The position numbers and the translations under genes were made by a program. The notes under the pieces are model-generated. The model had not been told where the DNA came from and did no database searches. It saw nothing but the letters and a program-made list of their open reading frames with translations. 64,000 nucleotides of DNA from NCBI GenBank assembly GCA_964019055.1, contig OZ025207.1, positions 12,118,090-12,182,089 on the forward strand. Reading direction: 5' to 3'. Origin of the DNA: Anthopleura xanthogrammica (taxonomy: Eukaryota > Cnidaria > Anthozoa > Actiniaria > Actiniidae). The first letter of the stretch is position 1. The number at the start of each line of letters is the position of its first letter. Below are positions 1 to 12,964 of the stretch, in pieces.

Positions 1-399
1 AATTCAATGATTTTCTTCACCAGTAGTCACACATTATTTGCAAAAGATCCCACCTCCACGTAGTGATAGTGGTGGTTGCAAATAGTTCAGTATTGCATCC
101 TCGTCTTGGATACTCACATATAATTTGCAAAAGCATGCCTCATTTCATAATGGTTACTGTAAGGAGCACAGATCCAATAATATTCCAAGTATCTTGTTAT
201 GTGTCTGCAGGTACTTGTGACTTGAAACTGATGCCTTAATAGTTATATATCTTGTAGTCATCTTACCAGAGTTCAGTTACTCCCAAGCATTTTGGTTCTC
301 TCTATTGTGTTAATTGCACTTATTTCTTTTCCATACTTGCTTTACTCATGAATCACTTCATGTTTTATGGTTATGAGGAACAGGTTACCTTACCATCTA

Positions 400-1260
400 T
401 CTTGATACTTCATGGGTCTGCTTCTCAAGTTGTCAGTTATCATCTGGATTCATTAGGCTGACTTGCTCAGTTCTTGTCTACACTTTTTTCAATAGAGGAT
501 CACTAGTATAATTGGTGAGAACATGGGGTTGACTTGACATTTATCTCAGTCATGTTTCATGGCTCCCTACAAATTGATGGCTTCGGGTTTTAAGGTTCCA
601 CTTACTAGGCCGCCTTTCTTCATGCATATGCTTGCTTCACTTTCTTTGCTGGTGGACCACTTTTGCATAGTATAGAAACTGTTATCTCATCTATCTTGAT
701 TATTCAATAAGTTGTTTATCTCATCATCTGGCTTCATAAGTAATGCATCTTCTATACTCTGACATTCTTGCTCCACTTGCTTGTCTGGAGAATCACTTGA
801 TTATGTATTCAGTGAAGAGGCTGTTTTATCATCTATCTCCACTTTACAAAGCTGTCTGTCCCACCATCTTGCTCCCTACTTCATGCTTTCTCTCTTAAGT
901 CACCTATACTCTGACATTCTTGCTTCACTTGCATGTCTGGAGAATCACTTGATTATGTATTCAGTGAAAAGGCTGTTTTATCATCTATCTCCACTTTTCA
1001 AGGTTGCCTGTCTAACCATCTGGCATCACATTTGGTGTTTTCTCTCTTAAGTCACCTATTCTCCAACATCCTTGCTTGAATAATTTTTCTGGAGGATCAC
1101 TTGATTAGCATATGTTCAGTGAAAAGGCTGCTTTATTATGTACCTTCATCTTTCAACAAGTTGACTCTCTAACCATCTTGCTCCATGTTTTCTCTTCAAG
1201 TTTGCCTCTTCTCTAACCTTCTTGCTCAGTTATCTTACCATTTAGTTTATGAAGCTGATA
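400..1260. repeat. Degenerate tandem repeat, unit about 153 bp
   Basis: The phrase 'ctggagaatcacttgatt' recurs near 784, 938 and (as 'ctggaggatcacttgatt') 1090, each time followed by 'cagtgaa(g/a)aggctg' and a run of 'catctatctcc' and 'ctctcttaagtcacctat' blocks. Spacing is about 152-154 bp, with more decayed copies on either side. I see no convincing gene here; the short open frames follow the repeat rather than a protein family. Bases 1-400 and 1260-2270 show nothing I can name. Confidence 0.6.
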
Positions 1261-2269
1261 TCTTTCTTGGGCTTATGGTACGTGGTGACCTTGGGCTCTA
1301 CCTTCATGTATAACCATGATTATCTTTATCAACTTGTCAGCAGCACCACTTCTTGCCCATCACTTCTTTCAGCACAATGAAATATCTGATTTGTTTATTG
1401 GGGTTTTTCTCATTACTTTTCTTCATGCTTTTTTTCTCTTCAATAACTTAGCATACTTTTTTGAATAGAAGGCCACTTATTCAAAGAGCATAGTATTGGG
1501 TTTGTTTTGATTTCTCTTTCTTTCTGTCTCTTCTTGCAATACACTCTTACCAAATGCTTTTCTTATCTGTTTTCTTGGAGGATCACTTGACTGACAATGG
1601 CTCCATGTCCTGTTGTCTGCACGTTTCTCTTGGCCAACACCTGTTTGCTTTTAAAAGTAGATCACTCGCTCTATGGTGAAAAAAGGTTCAACACGTATTG
1701 ATGTACTGCCAACTTTCCTTTTGCAAGTCTTGAATTTGTATTTTTGGCAGTTCCGTCTTTTTCCAGGCTCCTCATGTCACATGGCAGAAGATCACTGAGA
1801 ATTATCAATGAGTTAAAGACTACAAAACCTAGTCCTAAATTTAATAATTAGGTTAAATAACAGGAAACAAAGAGGGCTAGAATGACCATACTAGTGTTAT
1901 TTGATTTTTTTTTTTAATGCTGAATAATCTTGCTCTGCTGGTTGTAGCGTTTTTTGGATTGCTACCAAAATGAATGTTGACCAAATGTATACCTTTGTCC
2001 TGATTCACAGCTTGCATTTGATGATCGTTCTTCTTTTTGTCACATCAGCAAGTCGAAGGGGTCTTCAGTACATGATGGAATTGACAGTACAAGTTGCTAA
2101 ATCTCTGGAGTGTTAATAAGGCACGCCCCAGGGATTGGTTACCCTAGCTTGTGTGGATCCCTAAAAACAAGGATGCAACTGGCACTGATTAAGTAATAAC
2201 TTTTGTCATAAGTATTGAAGTTTCCATCATGTCCCAATTTTTTTCTACATCTTGCTCCCTTCCAATTTT

Positions 2270-2580
2270 TGTTCAGGAACTTGTTCTTGTTTTGTAATAA
2301 TTGGCATCAACAAGTCCATCATATTTTGATGGTTTCATTTGGATGACTTTAACATATTTTTCATATTTCGGTCTTGTTCTGTATCTCGTACAATGTTCAA
2401 TAGTGGGTTGCGTCATGTCCATCGTATTTGGATGATTGACACATTCCTGTCTTGTTCTGTATCTTGTACAATATTCAATAGTGAGTTGCATCAAGTCTAT
2501 CATATTATGGTCGCAATATATATTTGAACATCCTAAGTGGTGTCTTTCATTTTGTTCAATAGTGAGTTGCACCAGGTGAA
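2270..2580. repeat. 78-bp minisatellite-like repeat, about 3 degenerate copies
   Basis: The block 'gtcttgttctgtatc(t/c)' followed by 'gtacaat(a/g)ttcaatagtg' occurs at about 2372 and 2451, with partial copies at about 2270 and 2545. Because the unit is a multiple of three, a minus-strand open frame (2273-2572) carries a 26-residue repeat containing TIE(Y/H)CTRYRTR. The frame is probably a by-product of the repeat, but a repeat-containing peptide cannot be excluded. From 2581 to 4500 I see no gene, only a poly-G-containing low-complexity patch at 3140-3260. Confidence 0.55.
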
Positions 2581-4516
2581 CTTATGACAGCGAATCATTT
2601 TAATGATCTACTATTTTGCATAATCCTTTACTGTTCTGTATTTCAGTACATTATTCAACATGTTGCAAAATAGATGTTTTGCATTGTTTGATCAGGAGTT
2701 GCACCACATCTGTGATGTTTCAATGGTTCAATATTGATCAGCTTTATCAAATTTTATTGAGTACTTTCAATTTTTTCAATAGTTGATAATTATAAGCACA
2801 ATATCTCCAGCCAGTAAATGATGGATAGGTGCTTAAAGAGTTTACGATTCATTAATATCAGCATTTTAATATGCGAGACAAGTGTGGTCATCTAGAGAAA
2901 TATTCGAAATTTGTAATTTATGAATTTTAATTGTATTAATAATTTGTACCAAATGCATTCAATAATTTTTAAACATAAACTAGTACAAACAAAACCAATC
3001 AACACACAACAGGACAACAGTACAACCTTTTTCAACACTACCACAACTTGCCCTCAGCCACAAATGAGATCAAACAAGAAGCTTTATCCAGCAGTAGACA
3101 TAATGTTAATTAGCAGTGGCATAGCCACGATTTTGCTTTGATTTTAGGGGGCCAATACCCATTTTCAGAACATCAACAAAAAACAGTCAACTACAAAAAT
3201 GGCCAAGATGATGGAGGAGGGGGGCAAGGCCCCCTGGCACACCCCTGACCAGGCATTACCGAAAACGACCAACTATTAAGATAACAAGTATTGAGAGAAA
3301 GTTGGGTTCAGCCTCAAAATGTTTCATTTTTCTTAATATTCAAATCAGTGTCTATACGAAGGTGCCATTTCCTAAAAGTTCTTTCTGACATCATGGGCAT
3401 GAGATGTCCAAGCCCATCTATGTTTTAAGCAGGGAAACACCAAACAATTTGAGGACCTCTTGCATAAATGGACAAAGATTGGTGTGGTGTCAATTCCATC
3501 TCAGTTGTGATCACAACATGGTCATGATGACAAAAGGACTGCAGTGGAGCTATCCACTTTGATTGCCAATAAGGCAAGAAGCTGGGCTTAGCTATGTATC
3601 AAGAAAAGCTAAAATTTGCCTTAATTACATGAATCAGCAAGCACAACAAATTAAACTGCAACATTAGAGGCCTTCTGCATCTCTTCTACTGTATAAAACA
3701 GGTCTACAACACAAACTCTGCTGTGCATCTCACAATTTCATAATCAGCTAGCACAACACCCAAAAGAAGCACTTTCAAGACAGTATCCTAGGTTGTCACA
3801 CCATGTGTCAAAGCTAAGACATTTTGGGTATGGGTTTTCAAGAATACAGCAGGAACCCATTTAAAGCAACAACCAAACTGCAGATATTTCTGAAGCTGGG
3901 CAACCTGCACATTTCACATGGAAGGGACATAATTTGCTGCTAGATAGCATTGACTTACTTTGTCTAGCTTGGACAGTTATATTAGGATGTAAAATTATCA
4001 AGTTGAAGAATGCTACTTTGTAACAATGGGTATGTAGTGGTCTATAGTACAGTGTACATGAATATACATGTAATAAACAAATGCTTTATGCAGGTGATCA
4101 AATGATCAAATGAAGTAATTAGAGGGAAAACAGATATAGAAGATGTCCAGTGTTGCAGACGTCAAGTATATATTAGCATAGATGGACAATAGTTTAATGG
4201 TAAGACTTTTTGTCTTCCTCAAAAGAAATAGTGTTGAATTTGCTCTGCTTCAGCAATCTATTTGAATTTATAAATTATTTTTTAACATTTTTTAGCATTT
4301 TAACTATGTATATTACACTTAAAAAGTGTCATACTTTAATTTTAATCAATATTTTAGATTATATTTTGTAATCCTAATTGGCAAACATATTGGGTACAAA
4401 GATGCAGCAACTTTTAAAAATATTTTTAAAATTAATGAGTACACTGTTAGTACTGGCAAATGAAATATTGGTTGCTGTGGATTTAAATTAAATAAGTTGA
4501 AAAACAAGCAAATATG

Positions 4517-4650
4517 GACCCCTTGCACTTGACATAAAAACATGCTCAATTTTGGAGGACAAAACAAAAGAATTTCTGAATTGATCACCTGAGAATTGGA
4601 ACCTATTGCTTTGTCCTCCAAGTTCAGCTGCATTCTGATGTGCTGCAAGA
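4517..4650. repeat. Foldback MITE, family C, copy 1
   Basis: The arms are near-palindromic: 'ccccttgcacttgacat' with 'caattttggaggacaaa' on the left, and 'tttgtcctccaagttcag' with 'gatgtgctgcaag' on the right. The same foldback recurs at 44213-44351 and 58720-58860. No open frame lies inside, so this is a non-autonomous element. Confidence 0.75.
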
Positions 4651-4730
4651 AGTCTATAATTTGTCCATTTGTCGTCTTACATATTACTTGATTAATCACA
4701 GATTTTGTATGCTGCATTTTGTATGGCTTA

Positions 4731-5012
4731 TTTAAGAAAAGTATTACCTTCATTTTAACATTAGATAATAAAATATTACAATGCGAATTGACAAACCGTG
4801 GGCACCTAGAAATATTCCAGGAATGTTCTATTGTTGTTTGGACAATCAGAAATGACTCCCTAACCACAAGATGATGGAAAGATAACAACTCTTCTGATTG
4901 GTTAAGAAACATTCTTTAAATTTTTTTTCGGTGCCCACGGTTTTTCGATTCACACTGTAATATTTTATTATCTAATGTTAAAATGAAGGTAATACTTTTC
5001 TTAAATAAGCCA
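4731..5012. repeat. Long inverted repeat with about 80-bp arms
   Basis: The left arm (about 4731-4806) reads 'agaaaagtattaccttcatt', then 'ttagataataaaatattaca', then 'aaccgtgggcacc'. The right arm (about 4930-5012) is its near-perfect reverse complement. The loop is about 125 bp. The arms look young, with only a few mismatches. It has the form of a foldback DNA element, and no coding capacity is visible. Confidence 0.8.
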
Positions 5013-5227
5013 GGTTTAATTTTAAGTGTTGCCTGCTCATAAAAGCAGCAACCTTTTAGATTTTTATAGACAAGTATATATGTTCTAACCAATTCAGGAC
5101 CAGTTTGACAAAGAGAACCAATCATAGTGTAGAATCTGGAGCCAATCAGGAGAGAGGAGAATCAGTAGCATACTGATCTCAGCCATTCACATTTTTTTAT
5201 TCCTGTGAGTTGTTTATCACATCTAAA

Positions 5228-5415
5228 GCCTGGTTCTCACTAGCAACACAAGAATAAGCATAACGACATACCCCAGCGCAGATAGTACTTTTAGATTGAT
5301 TGAATGCTTTGTTCTTCTGTATAAGGGGTTAACTAACTGTGAACGACTATCTGCACTTGTGTACTGTATGACGTTATGCTTATGCTTGTGTCACTAGTGA
5401 GGACCAAGCTTAAGT
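5228..5415. repeat. Foldback element, about 185 bp
   Basis: The ends 'gcctggttctcactagca' and 'tcactagtgaggaccaagc' are complementary. So are the inner segments 'ataagcataacg' with 'cgttatgcttat' and 'gcgcagatagt' with 'actatctgca'. This is a short MITE-like palindrome. Between 5416 and 8550 I see no gene; the only oddity is a doubled 'gttgccccccagtcaa' at 7811 and 7833. Confidence 0.65.
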
Positions 5416-8400
5416 CTACCGAACTTTATATCTTTGTTTGCTCATGATTGAACGGACTGGTGATTGCAGAAATATTGTTTTATGCTACATCTATGATAAG
5501 TTGATTAGATCTGTAAAAATGGTCCTGATTGAGGTGAAACTGTGTCATAATTACTTCTATCAGCTGCCATAATGACTGTTACCTTCCAAGACATTCAACA
5601 AAACTACATGGTACAAGGTTTAATAAATATGCTCTTACATATTCTAGTTGTCTTGTGATGATATCTTACATGTATCAATTACTCACCTGTATCCTGTATT
5701 GATTGAATCTAGAAGTACACCAGAGGTAAGTATTTCACTGTAGACAGGTGTTGGTATATGAGAGATGAACATAATGTGAGCAATTACAATGTGAAATACC
5801 AAACTTTAACAAATTTAAAGCATGCTGCAACAAGTACTGTGGATGCTGATAGCACAAAAGACAATGTTTATTAATAATGCACCCTCTGATAGCAATCAAT
5901 ATCTGCTGATGATAAAGAAAACTTATCTTATAGCCTTTGGTGCTTCAACATACTCCTGTCATTCATTGGAGAATAATGGTTTGCTGGTGTCACCCTTCTC
6001 TCAGATGGCTAATTGTGATGCATTCTTTGGTAGCATTTGTCCTTGGGACATGGCTCAAATTATCCTTTCAAAATATCTTACTTTTTACAGTACCACCATT
6101 GCCTTGCCAAGAAAAAGCTTAATATTGAAACTAATTGTTACTATTGCTTAATGTTACCGTTTTCCCAAGTGTCTCTTGGCTGTTGATTACTTCTCTTCCT
6201 AAAACAGTAAGAAACCAAATGAATAATTAAATAGACAAAATTCATAACTTAAAATGTGTGAACTCGCTATGAGAAATCAGTTAAGTATTCAAATTTATGT
6301 GACAGAATTAGTGAGACTATAAACATTTGAAAAATCGAATTTAAAAATTTCAGTCTTGCAGCGCCATTTTTAATTAGGCCCAAGGTCAAGGTTATTAAGG
6401 ACAAAATTCTGGTTTTCACACATTGGATTACAGAGAAATGTATGGCATGTGAGTGGCCTAGAGTTACTTCAAACTGTATTTTTACCTTTCTTTTATAGAT
6501 ATCACAACCAGATTTCACCCACACTACTATGAATAGTTGTCCCTACTTTTTGGAAAGTGTCTTGAGATTTTAATGAAAGCTTAATTCTTTATCAATTTTT
6601 TTGTAGATAAAATACTGATTCGCAACTGAGCGGCTTCTCTTGTCTCGATGTTCTGATATACTATACTTACCATCCTATAACTGCACTTCTTGTTAATATT
6701 TTTGATCAAATTATATGATGACCAAATTAAATTTTGTTAAACTCACCTCATTAATGTTTACCGACCTCAATCTACTGTATATTGCTCTCATAATTTCTCA
6801 TCAAGTAAATCAAAATAACCAAACATGTAATAATTACTAAACTTGTCCAATAATTAACGATTTTCAATGTTGATAAGAAAATGTTTATAATGAAAATGAC
6901 CTGCTGGTATAAAAACAATATCTTTGATAAAATATTCACTATCAATAAAATTATTAGAAAAATTCAGGAAGATAAACATTGAATATTGAAAACTAGAAAA
7001 AAAACCCACAGGTATTATCAATAATATTATCGTGGGAGAAGAATGACTGTCCAGTGTTTCTCATGGCTATAACATTGTTTCAGAACATGAAAAGCGATGT
7101 TAAAATCACTATATTGATGTATGTTAATTGATTTTTAGTTGCTTGTCATAATCTGAATGTGCAGTATCTGGAAAGTTTGGAGTCAATTCCTTGGTTCCTA
7201 ATGGAGCTAGAGGCTCTAAACGAGAAATACCTTTATTACCCAAGCATTGCTAAATTGGACAAATGGAGTCAGAATGTCTTTTCTCTAAACTGACTCAAAG
7301 ACTTTCTTTCATCTTTCTGAATATCAAATGTTAAGCCTTTACTAATATGACTTCATCAAAATTCATTTGCCTTGAAATCCTAGGACAAGCGAAAGAAAAA
7401 TACGAAAACTACTTCACTAAATTGCATCTCGAGTCCAACAGAAAGTGATCGCATTTTTTGGTTTTGCAACAAAAGCGTGATTGAGGGAATAGTTATCCCT
7501 TTTCGTGGAGACATTTAGATGCACCTCAAAAAGTCATGTCATCAACTACATAATTTTAAATCCAAGAGGTAAAATTCCTTTCAATTCTGTAAATAGATTG
7601 GGTGTTCTGACAAAATAAATTTCTAGAATTTGGAAATGATTCTATTGCTTAATATCAATAGACGTCACTTCCAGTAGTATCTCCGTTTTCACCGGCTTGG
7701 AGAATGTTGGAGGTTGTCTGTGTATCTTGTTTTCTAGTTTCATGTTGTACAAATAGTCAGATAGAATACTTTGAGGAGTTATTTTGACATGATTTGATTT
7801 AAAAATCGCTAGTTGCCCCCCAGTCAACCATTGGTTGCCCCCCAGTCAAATCCAGAAAAGTCACGTGATTGATAGTAAGCAATAGCAATGTTTTGGAGAA
7901 TTTACAACAAGTCTGTTTTACAGGATTTTCCCACAATGTGTATAAATTAACGCCGATTGCCATGAAATATTCAACACTCAAACTTCAATCCTTTGGCAAC
8001 GAAGTCTGAAAATACCTATAAGATCTGGCCACAGGAAAGGGACTTTTTAACCCTTTCTTTGTTGTTGGTTGGTGACCAAAAAAACTGTTCCCAGACACCT
8101 TAATGTATTTGCTACGTCTATGTTTTTTGCTGACAAAGTACATACATGTACATGCTCTTAGCAATGGCCAAGATTTTTAACAGTTATTTCATAATAAATT
8201 GTAATTCTAGATCAAAACAATTGTAGTGTTATGAATAAACAGACTCTCTCTCCTGTTCAAATTTTCCTTGTAAATGTATAATTATAAAATAAAAGTTGAC
8301 TAAAAAGTTGACAGTAAGAACACATTAATAATAATTATAGCTTAGAGTTTTTGAGAAAGAGGATTTAGGAGGAAAGGGATTAGAAAAGTTGTATTTTTCC

Positions 8401-8559
8401 ATAAGATATTTATTATATCTTTGCATACCAGGAATTGGGAATGGCACCATGACTTGTTGGTTCCAATTCATTTAGTGAAGCATACATGCCACAATTAACC
8501 TGGGGAAAAAAGAATAATTTATTTAGTTGTTAAAAAAAAAAAAGAGAATTAACAATGAA

Positions 8560-8800
8560 TTCTAAGATGTAGCTCTCTTCCACTGGATTTCAATTGGAAT
8601 TTAGAAGTTGATTTTAGCAGAGGGAGGAAAATCTGAGTAACCCAGAAAAACTCTCAAAGCACAGGAGAGACCCAACAACTCTACTCACATACGAAGCACA
8701 GGAGAGAACCAACCAGAACCTCTACTAATACAAAACAGAGCCCGACAGGACTCAAACCTGGGTTACATTTTTGAGAGCCAAGTGCTCTCACTGCTTTGCC
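8560..8800 (-). repeat. tRNA-derived SINE-like repeat, minus strand
   Basis: Read on the minus strand, the head has tRNA-like promoter blocks: a box-A-like 'tggcaaagcagtgagagc' and a box-B-like 'ggtttgagtcc'. A body follows with 'ctcctgtgctt' and 'ttttctgggtt' blocks. Similar bodies occur at 24205, 35395, 42110 and 46335. These repeats are probably transcribed by RNA polymerase III and moved by a LINE; that is inferred from the structure. Confidence 0.55.
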
Positions 8801-8814
8801 ACCCATGCTTCCCA

Positions 8815-8945
8815 CAAAGTTATATTACTACAAACTCACTTACATGCAGAATTTCATCCTGAATGTTTGGATCCACTTGTCCTTTGGTTAGCAAATACTA
8901 CCCACAACCTTAAAAAAAAAAGAGGAATATATAAGATAAGTCTTC
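8815..8945 (-). pseudogene. Ectopic frameshifted copy of ankyrin exon 17
   Basis: This segment closely matches the minus-strand ankyrin exon at 35208-35270 plus its flanks: 'cttacatgcagaattt', 'cacttgtcctttggtta' and the downstream 'agaggaatatataagataag'. The copy has two extra bases in what corresponds to the VVEYLL codons ('gtgggtagtattt' against 'gtggagtattt' on the coding strand), which breaks the frame. A SINE head lies beside both copies. No neighbouring exons of the parent gene are recognisable here, so it is a segmental copy of one exon, not a spliced retrocopy. Confidence 0.75.
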
Positions 8946-9035
8946 GAGCATGATAGATTAGACAGTTAGGTTTAAGGTTAGGTATGGGGTAGGTAATATA
9001 TTGGTTTGAGCATCAGCTTCATTGTACTAACGGTT

Positions 9036-9175
9036 TTCATGTCGGATGAATTGGAGGAATGTTGGATGAATGTAACAAAAGATTTTTCAATGAATTCTTT
9101 TGTTATATCATCCAGCATGGCCGTCATGTCTTTTGTTATATTATTCTCTTGGGAATGAGTGCAAACCAGCAATAA
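9036..9175. repeat. MITE family A, copy 1
   Basis: It has the hallmarks of family A: 'gttggatgaatgtaacaaaa', 'gttatatcatccagcatggc', 'atgtcttttgttat', 'ttctcttggga', and an end at 'ccagcaat'. Other copies lie at about 11570, 14446, 21577 and 62936. From 9176 to 10380 I see no gene. Confidence 0.75.
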
Positions 9176-10380
9176 AATATTTTTTGAAGGTTGAGGAGCA
9201 ATGTTGGGTCAACTGGTTCTAATATTTGATTGAAACCCAGTCCCTTGCTCGTTTCGAAAGTGGCCAATTATTTTACTCTACTCATGAGGAAATACAAATT
9301 TGAATATAAAAGAAAATTTGCAAAGCATTTTGGTAGTGGTAGTAAAATGACGCCATCATGCAAATGACCTCTTGAGGAATTATATCAAGAAAGAACTCAA
9401 TTTGCATATTTGGTTTGTTTATTAAATATCTCTGCAACAAAAAGAGATATCAACAAACTGTAAACACCAATCTGCCTTTTTAAACAGCACTTCCATCTTA
9501 ACGTTAAAACTTGAAAGACATATTTTATTTCATATAAGCTCACTTTGATAAAGTTTGTCCCTCTAGTAGAGTTTTGCGTGGCCTACATTTTTTGGCACTA
9601 TTTATCCCCAAATTAAATAAGCTTAAGTATGTCCCAACGAACATCCTGCCAAGGTTGGTGCTTGTACTCAAAAGTTTTCACTAATAGACCTGAGTAGTAG
9701 TATAAATACAGAAAAATACAAGGTTTCGCTGAAATACACGACCACGTTTTGTCTTCATTCCCTGAAGAAAATAGCTCATGTTTACCTCAAAAAAACCCAG
9801 AAACCATTCAATTTATTGCTCCAAAAGGAAACGCTATAAACATTATTAATAAATATTTAGTCATATTATCTATTTAAGCAGTTCTTACCGTTCAAAAGGT
9901 GATATTTTCTCAACATTTCACACCTTCCTCACATCCGCCATGTTTGTTTTGTTAGTATGATGACCGAAAGGCATTGTGGGACAAGTGAAGAGAACTTGGA
10001 GGAAAACTGGAATGGAAAAGGACAGCGGATTATGAATATACGAATTTCTTAGAATTTTCAGAGGAGAAAACGTTTTTTTAAGGTCATACAACTTTTCTTG
10101 TATTTGTATAAACAGTTTTTCTTCTCAGAATGGTCGATTCTTCCCCACTCTCACTACATTCAGGTCCAGTTTTTTGTTTTTAAGTTTAAAAACCTGAAGA
10201 CGTTCATCGGAAAATATCCCATTTGATTTTGATGAAAAAACGTCAAGTAAAATGAGCAAATAAAAAGTACAGCAAAATTTTGTTGCGCGACTCATTATAA
10301 AGTTTAGGAACTAGTCAGTAATATGTATTTGCAAAGATGGGGGGGGAGGGATGGGGGAGGGGGCATGCCCCCAAAACCCC

Positions 10381-10860
10381 CTAATTGCTCCTGCCTTTGG
10401 CGGTCGTTAGCACCCCAATCACCCTAACTGTGGTGTACAATTCCAAATCACTGGACAACAACACGGTATCATAGACTGGGGCTAGTTCGTAACCTAGGTG
10501 TCTGTTAAGTTCCGGTTTGCGTCGATGGATTAGTAGGGCTTCGCGCACATGCCGGGATTTCCAGTGGGTCTCATGGCCAATGATCTTAATGTTGACCCAA
10601 TCACTATCGTGGTCCAAAGCATTGGCGTGGTTTGATATCGCTACGGCCACTGATTTTCTGTGTTCTTTCCCTCTCGTGCCAAGCCTTCATCCTGTTTCCC
10701 CCGACATACTTCACGTTACAATCCTTACAATGGATACTGTAGATCACGCCACATTTTTGTTCATCAATAACATGGTCTTTCACACTAACAAGATGTTGAC
10801 GTAGAGTGCGTAGAGGTTCGAAACAAAACCTTGAAACCGTGTTTGCAGAACACTCTTTGT
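10381..10860 (-). mobile_element. Penelope-like retroelement remnant (GIY-YIG endonuclease end)
   Basis: On the minus strand, about 10860 to 10690 encodes KCGVIYSIHCKDCNVKYVG, the start of a GIY-YIG-type nuclease as found at the C-terminus of Penelope-like retroelements. After a frameshift near 10690, 10650-10381 encodes the rest of that region: AISNHANALDHD, then HWKSRHVREALLI and KPELNRHLGYELAPVYD. In the intact family these segments form the endonuclease that nicks the target. Here the frame is broken, the reverse transcriptase is missing, and the upstream end stops against the foldback element at 10866. It is a dead 5'-truncated insertion. The family assignment rests on motif memory but is fairly secure. 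Confidence 0.75.
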
Positions 10861-10865
10861 AACAG

Positions 10866-11057
10866 GGGCGGCGGAAGCGGGGGGGGCACTGGCCCCCACT
10901 TATTTTTGTGGTTTGGATAAATCATAGTGGTTTGGATAAATCATAAACTATAAATCATAAATATTTTTAAAGTCATTTGTATTTTGTATTTTGTATTTTG
11001 TAAAAAAAAAAATTGTAGTGCCCCCCCCCCCCCCCCAATGATTTTGAGCTTCCGCCG
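10866..11057. repeat. Foldback element with 'ggcggcggaagc' ends
   Basis: The left end 'ggcggcggaagcggggggg' and the right end (16 C, then 'aatgattttgagcttccgccgcc') are inverted complements. The interior is AT-rich and contains a doubled 'gtggtttggataaatcata'. The left breakpoint of the 2.87-kb duplication falls inside this element, so the second duplicate (from 13781) has the right arm but not the left. Confidence 0.75.
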
Positions 11058-11569
11058 CCGATGTTGTAAGAGATCTTTCTAACTGTTCAACATATAATAA
11101 ACGATTTCTGAACTAAGTGGTAATGTATCTGATGTTTACTGTAAGTCTAGATCGATTATGCCTAGATTGTACTGACTGGAATTTACCATTCTCGATGGGA
11201 TTTGTATATTACTCATAAGAAAATAACCCAATGGATTTCACGAATCTTGCAAGAATGTACCAGAATGGTCTGTTTAGCTAGAATTGAGATTTGTTCCTAA
11301 AAAGCGAAAGAATGATTATCACATAATTGTTTACTAGCATTGACATTTCTTGAGTCATGTGTTAACCGACCACCTTTCGTTGGCCACCGTCGCGTTGAAT
11401 TGGCATGTTATTTCCTGGTGAACCGGTCACGTTGGAAAGTCCGACCTGATTGTGTTACCCAAAACATTGTCATGTGGCACGTCTGGTCAAGCATTATTAA
11501 AGAAAGCTACCCAACACGAAATAGTTAGTTTTAGAAGCAGAGTCAGAATGATCAACGTTGCTGATTTTC

Positions 11570-11682
11570 ATGGCCGCCATGTTGGATGAATTTTACAAAA
11601 GATTTTTCAATGAATTATTTTGTTATATCATCCAACATGGCCGCCATGTCTTTTGTTATTTCATTCTCTTGGGAAAGATCGA
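11570..11682. repeat. MITE family A, copy 2
   Basis: 'ggccgccatgttggatgaat' through 'ccaacatggccgccatgtc' forms a palindrome, followed by 'ttttgttatttcattctctt'. It lies inside duplication copy 1 and so is repeated at 14446. The mirrored core could give a stem-loop transcript. Confidence 0.75.
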
Positions 11683-12840
11683 AAGAATTAATCTGATCAA
11701 TTGTAGTTAATAGACAAACTTGAATAAACCGAACGATCCCTCTTGTCATAGCCGCCTCGCACCGACAAACTACAAGTATTCTAACAAATATTCTAAACTG
11801 AGCTACCATCAGCTACCATTTGACCAGTTCTTCAAAGGATTCCGCCACAATGTTCAGCTTTCAATAATTTTGAAGTATGCAAATTAGATAAGGACCGCTT
11901 ACCAATCTTTAGTCAGTAGTCAAATACATGCCCGTTCGGGTAATATTCAGGTCAAATTCCCCACTATGCGAAACTCAACTATGGTCAAATGCCCGGGATA
12001 TACCCGGGGGATGGGCACCTTTGGAATTGACTCCTACATACGGTACCAAACATATATTGTTTAATTCAACTGATATGCCAGTTTTAAACTTGGGAATGAT
12101 AGAAATCCGTTTTGTTTATGAAGGGAAGGATGCTTGTTTTTGATCCAAGCTAAGACATTCAGTTCCTTCATTGTGCAGCAATGACCCAGATTGATCCACT
12201 TGACCCGGACCGGCGTCATCTTTTTTCTGGACTTTTTAGGACTACAAATGATTTTGAAAACATTGGATATTGAAGCCATGAGAAGTCACGTCCGTGTAAT
12301 CATGGATATACGTTTGTTTATGAAGAAAAGAATGTCTTCACTACGTTTTTTTGTTTATTTCAGGAAATAATCATTCTTTAAAGCGACCCAAACAAGAACA
12401 ACACCAAAGTGTTCAAAAAAAAGAAAGATAAGATAAGATATTAAAATAAACACTACCAGAGAGAGGGCGTGGATTAAGTTACTTAGCTGGAAGATCACGT
12501 GAACAAGAGGTGGCACAGAGAATGATAAATACAGAATGCTCTATCCCCAGTCACTAGTCGGTTCATCTGTTGAGCTGTGTGGAGCAAATTGTCCAGTGAA
12601 GCCGAACACTTTTCCCAAAGTTGTACCACCAACGTGAACGCCCTCATAACGAGCAATATCATATAGTGAGCATGGACGGTGAGCACTTCAATTGTTTCTT
12701 TTTCTAATAATGTATAACCATTTCTATAAATATTCCAATAATGTTTCATTTCCCTATCCAAAACCTTGAGGGCCTGTTGTGCATTTTACTTATACTGCAT
12801 GAACAATGAGCATTAGATCATTTGGATTAGAGCGGTTTTC

Positions 12841-12964
12841 ATTAACCCGTGAAACAAAGTGTAGTGGTTAGAGCGTAATAGTCAGATAAACATATATAAT
12901 AAAAAAGAAGAAAATTATTGTGAGGTAGTACTACATACTCTAAAGTGTGTTTCATGGGTTAATG
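12841..12964. repeat. Small foldback element, about 120 bp
   Basis: 'attaacccgtgaaacaaag' at the left and 'tgtgtttcatgggttaat' at the right are inverted complements around an AT-rich interior. It abuts the candidate TIR element that follows. An identical copy lies at about 15717-15840. Confidence 0.6.

Noticed and set aside
4346..4912. Minus-strand 188-codon frame
   Set aside because: It crosses two foldback elements, has no recognisable domain or codon signature, and overlaps the loop of the inverted repeat.
11340..12761. Several 60-90-codon frames in the duplicated unit
   Set aside because: Short, without domain similarity, and lying over MITE sequence; presence in both copies only reflects the duplication.
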